Of a stretch of 64,000 nt of DNA, positions 58,982 to 64,000 are shown one piece after another (position 1 is the stretch's first letter; every line of letters begins with the position of its first letter). This DNA is from Hydrogenophaga pseudoflava (lineage in GTDB: Bacteria; Pseudomonadota; Gammaproteobacteria; Burkholderiales; Burkholderiaceae_C): NCBI RefSeq assembly GCF_031020795.1, contig NZ_JAVHJP010000003.1, positions 675,408 through 739,407 on the forward strand. Reading direction: 5' to 3'. Both the position numbers and the translations under genes were made by a program. Under the pieces are notes generated by a model. It was not told the origin of the DNA. It did not search any database and saw nothing but the letters and a program-made list of their open reading frames with translations.

Positions 58982-59770
58982 TCAGAGGCCGTCGCGGCTC
59001 GGATCTTCGGTGTTTTCAACATCGAGGTCCTCGTGCGCGTGGCGGTGTTCGGCGGCCGGGAAGCGGAAGCTGTCCGGGTCGGCGTCGTGCTGGTAGCCGT
59101 GCAGCTGCACGAACAGCAGGTAGACCCCGGCGTAGAACAGGGCCAGGTTGGCCATGTAGGCAAAGCGCTTGAACGAGGCCCGGTGCCGCCACAGCGCCAG
59201 CAGACCGACCATCACCACCAGCGCCGCGATCTGGCCCAGCTCCACGCCGACGTTGAAGCTCAGGATGCGCCAGAGCATCTGCATCGGGTCGTCGCCCAGC
59301 GGCAGCTGCTGCAGCCGGGTCGACAGGCCGAAGCCGTGCAGCAGGCCGAAGCCGAACACCATCCACAGCAGGTTGGGCGACGCCATCTGGAAGTGTTTCT
59401 GGAAGCCGCCGTTGTTGTCGAAGGCCTTGTACATCACGCTCAGCGCAATGATGGCGTCGATCAGGAAGTAGTTCCAGGTGATCTGGAAGAAGGTCGCGGC
59501 GATCAGCGTGATGCAGTGTCCCAGCGTGAAGATCGAGACGAACTTCACCACGTCCTTGAACGAGGCCAGGAAGAACACCACGCCGAAGAGGAACAGCAGG
59601 TGGTCGTAGCCGGTGAGCATGTGGCTGGCGCCCAGGCCCACGTACTGGAGATGACCGCCGTCCAGCATGCGCTGACGGTCTTCGTCGGAAATGCCGTGGG
59701 CCAGGGCCACGAGCGGGGTGAGGGTCGCGAGCAGCGCAGCGGCCGCCCGCCCCGGAGAGGGAAGGTTCAT
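58982..59770 (-). CDS. HupE/UreJ-like nickel/cobalt permease family protein
   Basis: 262 aa from ATG 59770 (GGAATCTC upstream). Signal at 1-24 ending ALAHG. Six to seven TM helices follow, with family motifs YVGLGASHMLTGYDHLLFLFGVVFF, FTLGHCITLIAA, and LLHGFGLSTRLQQLPLGDD. The tail is His/Asp/Glu-rich (HRHAHEDLDVENTEDPSRD). HupE and UreJ import Ni2+ for hydrogenase and urease; neither enzyme is encoded in this window. A perfect palindrome lies between it and the upstream His-rich gene. Confidence 0.85.
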   Translation of the reverse strand: MNLPSPGRAAAALLATLTPLVALAHGISDEDRQRMLDGGHLQYVGLGASHMLTGYDHLLFLFGVVFFLASFKDVVKFVSIFTLGHCITLIAATFFQITWNYFLIDAIIALSVMYKAFDNNGGFQKHFQMASPNLLWMVFGFGLLHGFGLSTRLQQLPLGDDPMQMLWRILSFNVGVELGQIAALVVMVGLLALWRHRASFKRFAYMANLALFYAGVYLLFVQLHGYQHDADPDSFRFPAAEHRHAHEDLDVENTEDPSRDGL

Positions 59771-59801
59771 GAGATTCCGGAAATGAGGATTGAAGCCACA
59801 T

Positions 59802-59821
59802 GACCGGCCTGCAGGCCGGTC
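59802..59821. other. Perfect 20-bp palindrome upstream of the HupE-like gene
   Basis: GACCGGCCTGCAGGCCGGTC has no mismatch. It lies 27 bases after the stop of the His-rich gene and 31 bases before the HupE-like start, on the transcribed minus strand. It can form a hairpin without a T tract, or act as a protein site. It could separate expression of the upstream and downstream halves of the metal cluster. Confidence 0.45.
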
Positions 59822-59848
59822 GGTCCACACAGCGCGCCCGCAGGGGCG

Positions 59849-60244
59849 TCAGGCGGTGGCCCGGGGCGGGCGCAGCAGACCGTCGAGGTCTGCAGAGACG
59901 GGCAGCGCCTCACCCCACGCCGGAGGGGCGCCCGCGGGCGAGGTGAGCGGCAACATGGCCGACGCCACCGGAAGCCCCGGGGACTGCATGCCCTCGGCGG
60001 CGTGCGAGTGGTGGGGGCCGGGTTCGCTGTCGTCCTGGGCGTCGACGATCAGCAAGCTTGCATCCACCTCGTGGCCCTGCCCGTCGTGAGACGAGAGGTG
60101 CTGGTGGTGACCATGATCGAGCGCGTGCGCCACCTCGTGCGACAGGCGCTCGGCCTGTTCGGCCCGCTGGGCGGGCAGCGCCCAGGCCACGGACTGCAAC
60201 AGCAGTCCGAACAGCAGGAGCCAGGTGGTCAGGGCGGATTTCAC
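59849..60244 (-). CDS. Small exported histidine-rich protein
   Basis: 131 aa from a GTG at 60244; AGGG is close but too near to be a good site, and CATAAAAT just upstream could be a -10 giving a near-leaderless transcript. Signal peptide at about 1-23 (LTTWLLLFGLLLQSVAWA|L). The mature part has His clusters HALDHGHHQHLSSHDGQGHE (about 40-60) and PHHSHAAEG (about 77-85), then an acidic/Pro tail. No known family; probably a periplasmic metal-buffering protein. The cluster order is ALDC-like, His-rich, HupE, DUF6488-like, DMT. Confidence 0.65.
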   Translation of the reverse strand: MKSALTTWLLLFGLLLQSVAWALPAQRAEQAERLSHEVAHALDHGHHQHLSSHDGQGHEVDASLLIVDAQDDSEPGPHHSHAAEGMQSPGLPVASAMLPLTSPAGAPPAWGEALPVSADLDGLLRPPRATA

Positions 60245-60324
60245 AGCCCTGGATTTTATGGGTGCAAGGCCAGCCGATGCCACCGCAAGGCCAGTGCTGG
60301 CCTCACGCCTGTCCGGCCCCACCA

Positions 60325-61083
60325 CTACTTCAGCGGCACCCAGAGCATCGATCCGGCGCGCACCGTGTACTGGTCCACATGTCCGGAGACGTTCATCCCG
60401 TCGTCGATGTAGTGAAGGTGAAAGCGCTCGCCCGCGTGCGACACCACGCCCTCCAGCTGGGCACCGCTGTAGACCCCGACCAGCTGACCACTGGCCTGCG
60501 GGTTGCGAAACACCGTCTGGCCCGATGCCTGATTGGCGTGGCCACTGACGTGGCTGCCGTGGCCGCCGTCTCCCTGTGGCGTGTGCCCGCCAGCAGCAGC
60601 CACCGGCTTCTCGCCGGTCACCACATGCCAGATCAGGTGCGAATAGCCACCCGTCACACGAAACACGAAGGGCTGTTCCAGATCGAGCTTCCGCGCCCGC
60701 GCCTGCTCCTGGACGAAGACCTCGAACTGCGGCTGGCCCATGGTCGCCGGCACTGGCACTTGCGCCCACCCGCTCACCCGTGCGCTCGCCCAGAGCGTGG
60801 CAGAGGCCTGCGCACCCGGCGGTTGCACCCGGCCCTGCGGGTCCGAACCGTGACTCACCAGCACACGCCCGTCGATCTGGATCACCTCGCCCCTGAGGTC
60901 CGCCAGCGCGCCCACGCCCCAGCCCCCTGGCACACCCTCCAGTGGCGACAACGCCACCTGACCGGCCGCCTGGCCCGAACGCATCATCTGCGTGAAGTTG
61001 CCGTGGTGCTGAAACCCCATGGGCTGCGCCCAGGCCAGCCCCGCAACCAGGGCCAGCGCGCCCAGCCAATGTCTCTTGATCAT
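60325..61083 (-). CDS. Exported acetolactate-decarboxylase-fold protein (BudA-like)
   Basis: 252 aa from ATG 61083 with GGAAGG and 7-nt spacing. Signal peptide at 1-19 (LGALALVAGLAWA|Q). The body aligns by eye with BudA: LADLRGEVIQIDGRVLV (ELDGELI in BudA), QPFVFRVTGGYSHLIWHVV, QLVGVYSGAQLEGVVSHAGERFHLHYIDDG. The zinc triad His222, His224 and His235 (HLHY...SGHV) is retained, and Glu66 could match the catalytic Glu. A His-rich insert (163-189, GGHTPQGDGGHGSHVSGHAN) is not in cytoplasmic BudA. An enzymatic role outside the cytoplasm is unclear. First gene of the metal operon. Confidence 0.7.
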   Translation of the reverse strand: MIKRHWLGALALVAGLAWAQPMGFQHHGNFTQMMRSGQAAGQVALSPLEGVPGGWGVGALADLRGEVIQIDGRVLVSHGSDPQGRVQPPGAQASATLWASARVSGWAQVPVPATMGQPQFEVFVQEQARARKLDLEQPFVFRVTGGYSHLIWHVVTGEKPVAAAGGHTPQGDGGHGSHVSGHANQASGQTVFRNPQASGQLVGVYSGAQLEGVVSHAGERFHLHYIDDGMNVSGHVDQYTVRAGSMLWVPLK

Positions 61084-61150
61084 CCCCACACCTTCCTTTG
61101 TTGATCGGGTTCCGCAGAGGCGCCAGTGTGGTCTGGCGAGACCCCGATGA

Positions 61151-61168
61151 ATATGATTGATGTCATAT
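61151..61168. promoter_or_regulatory. Crp/Fnr-type operator between the metal operon and its regulator
   Basis: ATATGA-TTGATG-TCATAT has perfect 6-bp arms and a 6-bp spacer, the geometry of Crp-family sites (TGTGA-N6-TCACA). It lies 13 bases before the regulator ATG (61182) and 67 bases before the ALDC-like ATG (61083) in the 98-base divergent region. It is likely an operator for the regulator itself, able to control both directions. Confidence 0.55.
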
Positions 61169-61181
61169 CCCTGCCGCCGCC

Positions 61182-61787
61182 ATGCCCGCACCGCCCCCAC
61201 TCGACCGCTTGCTCCCGCCATCCTTGCACCCCTTGTGCAAGGGCCAGTCCCACCCAGCGGGCGCGTCGCTGTTCCTCAGCGGGCACAAGCCACGCTGGAT
61301 GTACTTTGTGAACGAAGGCGAGGTGGTGCTGGAACGGCACGGAGAAAACGGCGAAACCGCCTCCCTTCAGCGTTGCCAGCACGGTTTTGTTGGTGAGGCC
61401 AGCCTCACCTCCGGCCGCTACCACTGCGACGCGCGAACCACCCGACCCACCACCGTCACGCGCATCCCCGTCGAAGCCTTGCGCCAGGCGCTCAGGGACG
61501 ACCGGGATTTTTCCGAGCGCTGGATCGCGATGCTCAGCGGCGAAGTGCGCAGACTGCGCCTGAGCAATGAACGCCTGAGCTTGCCCAAAGTGCAGGACCG
61601 GCTCCTGCACCTCATCGAAACCGAAGGCAGCCAGGGCCGCTACACACTCGACTGCACGCTCAAGCAACTGGCCCGGCAACTGGCCGTCACCCACGAAGCG
61701 CTGTACCGGGCGCTGGCCGAGCTGGAACGGGGGCAGCGGATCGAGCGCGATGGGGGCGCGATCCTCCTGCGCAAGGCAAGGCCTTGA
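61182..61787 (+). CDS. Crp/Fnr-family transcriptional regulator
   Basis: 201 aa. cNMP-like sensor domain (about 15-105: WMYFVNEGEVVLERHGENGETASLQRCQHGFVGEASLTSG) and winged HTH (about 135-195: TLDCTLKQLARQLAVTHEALYRALAELERG). The N-terminal FNR cysteine cluster is absent, so it is not an oxygen-sensing FNR. The usual cAMP-binding Arg/Ser set is not evident. Divergent from the metal operon with a Crp-type palindrome between them; it is likely the local regulator. The signal is unknown. Confidence 0.88.
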   Translation: MPAPPPLDRLLPPSLHPLCKGQSHPAGASLFLSGHKPRWMYFVNEGEVVLERHGENGETASLQRCQHGFVGEASLTSGRYHCDARTTRPTTVTRIPVEALRQALRDDRDFSERWIAMLSGEVRRLRLSNERLSLPKVQDRLLHLIETEGSQGRYTLDCTLKQLARQLAVTHEALYRALAELERGQRIERDGGAILLRKARP

Positions 61788-61832
61788 GAATCTTGGCTGC
61801 GCTCTCGATCCGGCCGGTGCAGCCAGCCCGAA

Positions 61833-62507
61833 TCAATACAGCGCCGCGAACTTCTCGATCAGGGGTGTCGGCCCGGCCACGATCAGGTGGTCGCCCGGCT
61901 TGATCTCGGTCTCGGGCTTGGCGTAGATGAAGTCCTGATGCCGCCGCTTGATGCCCACCACCGTGATGCCGTGCTTCTTGCGCACGTTCGACACCGCCAG
62001 GATCTTGTTGTGCGTCTCCATCGGCGCGCGGGTCTTGGCAATCGCGAAACCGTCGTCGAACTCGATGAAGTCCATCATCTTGCCCGTCACCAGGTGCGCC
62101 ACGCGCTCGCCCATGTCGGCCTCGGGGTAGATCACGTGGTGCGCGCCCACCCGCTCGGCGATGCGGCCGTGCTGCGGGCTGTTGGCCTTGGCCCAGATGT
62201 CCTTCATGCCCATCTGCGCCAGGTTCAGCACTGTCAGCACGCTGGCCTCCAGGTTGGCACCAATGCTCACCACCGCGTGGGAGAAGTCGGTCACCGACAG
62301 CTGCTGCAGCGCGACCAGTTCGGTCGAATCGGCCTTCACCACATGGGGCAGCTCGTGCGCGAGGTCCTGCACCACCTCCTCGCTGGCGTCCATGGCCAGC
62401 ACCTCGTGGCCCGCGGCCACCAGCGAGCGCGCCACGGCGGCACCAAAACGCCCCAGCCCGATGACGACCACGCTGTCGCCCTTTTTCAGTTTGGAATCAG
62501 CCAACAA
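61833..62507 (-). CDS. trkA: TrkA-type potassium channel regulatory subunit (KTN/RCK)
   Basis: 224 aa from a TTG at 62507 (GAGGAGAAACCGA just upstream is a good site). RCK-N Rossmann fold (VVVIGLGRFGAAVARSLVAAGHEVLAMDASEE, about 13-125), then RCK-C (about 140-222: NKILAVSNVRKKHGITVVGIKRR, PGDHLIVAGPTPLIEKF). NAD(H)/ATP binding gates the TrkH partner encoded directly upstream, which it overlaps by 11 bases. Confidence 0.9.
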   Translation of the reverse strand: MLADSKLKKGDSVVVIGLGRFGAAVARSLVAAGHEVLAMDASEEVVQDLAHELPHVVKADSTELVALQQLSVTDFSHAVVSIGANLEASVLTVLNLAQMGMKDIWAKANSPQHGRIAERVGAHHVIYPEADMGERVAHLVTGKMMDFIEFDDGFAIAKTRAPMETHNKILAVSNVRKKHGITVVGIKRRHQDFIYAKPETEIKPGDHLIVAGPTPLIEKFAALY

Positions 62508-63837
62508 TCGGTTTCTCCTCTGGGTAACGGTAGGCCCGGGGCACCTGGTTCATCGCCAGCGCCAGCGCCAGCGTGACCACGCCCACGCGTCCCGCGTACA
62601 TGAGCGCAATGATCACGCCCTGCGCGCCGGGCGGCAGCTCGGCCGTGATGCCGGTGGACAGGCCCACCGTGGCAAACGCCGACACCACTTCAAACATCAG
62701 TTTCTCCAGCGGCAGGTGGTCGGCCAGCGGAATGATGAGCAGCAGGCCCAGCGACACCGCCGCGCCACTGAGCACCAGGACCGACAGCGCCTGGCGCTGC
62801 ACCTGGGTGCCGATGCGCCGCCCGCGCAGCTCCACATCGGCCCGGCCCCGGATCTCGCTCCAGACGATCAGCAGCAGCAGGAACACCGTGGTCACCTTCA
62901 CGCCACCCGCCGTGCCCGCACTGCCGCCGCCGATGAACATCCACACGCAGTGCAGCACCAGCGACTCCAGCTCCAGTGCGCCGATGTCGACCGCGTTGAA
63001 GCCCGCGGTGCGCGCCGAGACCGAGGTGAACAGCGCCGCCAGCCACTGGTCCACAAACCCCAGAGGGCCAAGCGTCCTGGGGTTGTTGTGCTCCACCAGC
63101 CACAGCGCCAGCGTGCCCAGCAGCACCAGCGCCGCAGACCCCCAGACCGTGAGCGTGGTGTGGATCGACCAGCGCGTGTGCCGCTTGCGGCGGTTGGCCC
63201 ACAGCTCGGTGATCACCGGAAACCCCAGCCCGCCCACCACGATGGCCAGCATCAGCGGACCCAGCACCCAGCCGTCGGTCACATGGCGCATCACGCTGTC
63301 GGGCCAGGTGGAGAAACCCGCGTTGTTGTAGGCCGAGACCGAATGGAAGGCGCCCTGCCACAGCGCCTCGCGCCAGCCCAGGCCCATGGTCATGGCGAAG
63401 CGCGCCGCCAGCCACAAGGCCACCACGCCTTCGACCACCACCGTCACCACCAGCACCATGCGCGCCACCGAACGCACATCGCCCAGCGACAGCGCGTGCG
63501 TTTCCGACTGCAGCAACAGCCGCGTGCGCAGCTTCATGTGCCCGCCGATCAGCAGACCCATCAGGGTGGCCGACGTCATCATGCCGAAGCCGCCCAGCTG
63601 GAACAGCGCCATCACCAGCCCCTGGCCCAGCGGGCTCCAGTAGGTGCCCGTGTCCACCACCACCAGCCCGGTCACGCACACCGCCGACGTGGCGGTGAAC
63701 AGGGCCGTCAGCCACGGCGCGCTCTCGCCACTGGCGCTGGCCCAGGGCAGCATCAGCAGCAGCGTGCCCACGCCGATGGTGGCCAGAAACGCCAGTGCCA
63801 GCACGGCGGCCGGGTGGGTGGGCAGGTGGTTCTTCAT
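62497..63837 (-). CDS. trkH: TrkH-family potassium transporter
   Basis: 446 aa from ATG 63837 (MKNHLPTHPAAV; GTG four codons upstream is less likely). Four M1-P-M2 repeats with pore-loop glycines TSAVCVTGLVVVDTG, VSAYNNAGFSTW, SARTAGFNAVDI and AFATVGLSTGITAE. Inner-membrane K+ uptake with the TrkA subunit just downstream. A typical KtrB/TrkH length. Confidence 0.93.
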   Translation of the reverse strand: MKNHLPTHPAAVLALAFLATIGVGTLLLMLPWASASGESAPWLTALFTATSAVCVTGLVVVDTGTYWSPLGQGLVMALFQLGGFGMMTSATLMGLLIGGHMKLRTRLLLQSETHALSLGDVRSVARMVLVVTVVVEGVVALWLAARFAMTMGLGWREALWQGAFHSVSAYNNAGFSTWPDSVMRHVTDGWVLGPLMLAIVVGGLGFPVITELWANRRKRHTRWSIHTTLTVWGSAALVLLGTLALWLVEHNNPRTLGPLGFVDQWLAALFTSVSARTAGFNAVDIGALELESLVLHCVWMFIGGGSAGTAGGVKVTTVFLLLLIVWSEIRGRADVELRGRRIGTQVQRQALSVLVLSGAAVSLGLLLIIPLADHLPLEKLMFEVVSAFATVGLSTGITAELPPGAQGVIIALMYAGRVGVVTLALALAMNQVPRAYRYPEEKPIVG

Positions 63838-63894
63838 GGGACGTTGCACGGGCGGTCAGCGAGTCTAGCCGGTCATGGCACGACAATCCGGCCG

Positions 63895-64000
63895 ATGCAC
63901 CCACACACCGCCGCCCCTGCAAAGCTGCCCGCCGCCATCTGGGTGCTGGGCTTCGTGAGTCTGCTCATGGACATCTCGTCCGAGATGATCCACAGCCTGC
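63895..64000 (+). CDS. MFS transporter, N-terminal fragment (cut by window edge)
   Basis: Only 35 codons are visible from ATG 63895: MHPHTAAPAKLPAAIWVLG...VSLLMDISSEMIHSL. The phrase VLGFVSLLMDISSEMIHSL is typical of the start of a well-known MFS subfamily. It is divergent from trkH, 57 bases apart. The gene continues beyond the window. Confidence 0.65.
   Translation, partial: MHPHTAAPAKLPAAIWVLGFVSLLMDISSEMIHSL

Noticed and set aside
58982-59770. HupE/UreJ-like gene as evidence for a hydrogenase or urease locus here
   Set aside because: No structural or maturation gene for either enzyme lies in the window; the neighbours point to general metal handling.
59849-61069. Long minus-strand frame joining the His-rich gene and the ALDC-like region
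   Set aside because: Only the part after GTG 60244 has a signal peptide and sensible composition; the upstream portion is out of frame with the ALDC-like gene.
61182-61787. The Crp-family protein as an FNR (oxygen sensor) acting on the two FNR-type boxes
   Set aside because: It lacks the N-terminal cysteine cluster, and its own palindrome (ATATGA arms) differs from the TTGAC boxes.

Overview
The window looks like a chromosomal segment of a high-GC betaproteobacterium of the order Burkholderiales, most likely family Comamonadaceae (a Hydrogenophaga/Acidovorax-like genome). This rests on gene content: PhaM, a DUF3567 protein, the yraN-diaA-dolP/rsmI block, pilTU next to yggS, a GcvA-type LysR after purU, and a GC-rich dispersed intergenic repeat. 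The genus is an inference. I see no rRNA, tRNA, CRISPR array, transposase, integrase or phage gene. Coding density is very high and no stretch over 300 bases lacks a gene.

Layout. 0-5 kb: an XRE regulator cut by the window edge, a ProQ/FinO RNA chaperone, a FIST sensor protein, PhaM and a crotonase. 5-6.3 kb: a DksA-like zinc-finger protein behind an FNR-type box, a small eRF1-domain-3-like protein and a VOC protein. 6.3-11.5 kb: a polyamine/envelope cluster (AdoMet decarboxylase, exported flavin oxidase, membrane-embedded aminopropyltransferase, DUF350, DUF4178). 11.7-17.6 kb: a FAH-family hydrolase with a divergent IclR regulator, a DUF3108 protein, DUF3567, an AbrB-type membrane protein and a ChaN-like lipoprotein. 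17.6-19.7 kb: a zinc-ribbon membrane protein and an SPFH protein, which probably work with the polyamine/DUF4178 cluster. 19.8-26.7 kb: an omega-aminotransferase, a ClpP-like/rhodanese fusion, purU, a LysR regulator, Hsp20 and a GlcD-like flavoprotein. 26.7-36.5 kb: a giant multi-PAS histidine kinase with a coupled receiver, an orphan biotinyl-carboxyltransferase, putA and its Lrp-type regulator. 36.5-49.5 kb: housekeeping genes (yggS, pilTU, a beta-hydroxyacid dehydrogenase, dolP-diaA-yraN/rsmI, DUF502, a Pat-type acyltransferase, an intradiol dioxygenase, a YdjM-like protein, a CopD-like protein). 49.5-57.3 kb: dinG, a patatin, and two tandem paralogous Cache-PAS histidine kinases. 57.5-61.8 kb: a metal-handling cluster. 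61.8-64 kb: trkA, trkH and the start of an MFS gene.

The two most interesting regions are these. (1) 57.5-61.8 kb holds five co-directional genes: a DMT transporter with 25 histidines in its tail, a small periplasmic protein, a HupE/UreJ-like permease, a His-rich exported protein and an exported acetolactate-decarboxylase-fold protein. They are divergent from a Crp-family regulator, and a perfect 6-6-6 palindrome lies between the two units. This looks like a nickel/cobalt-type system with an unexpected secreted enzyme-fold component. (2) The polyamine/DUF350/DUF4178 operon at 6.3-11.5 kb and the zinc-ribbon/SPFH pair at 17.6-19.7 kb together look like a poorly characterised membrane-stress system built on aminopropyl chemistry. 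No PspA homologue is seen in the window.

Several genes appear to start at TTG or GTG (trkA, both Cache kinases, rsmI, the aminopropyltransferase, speD, the AbrB gene). Where I moved a start, the entry gives the reason.
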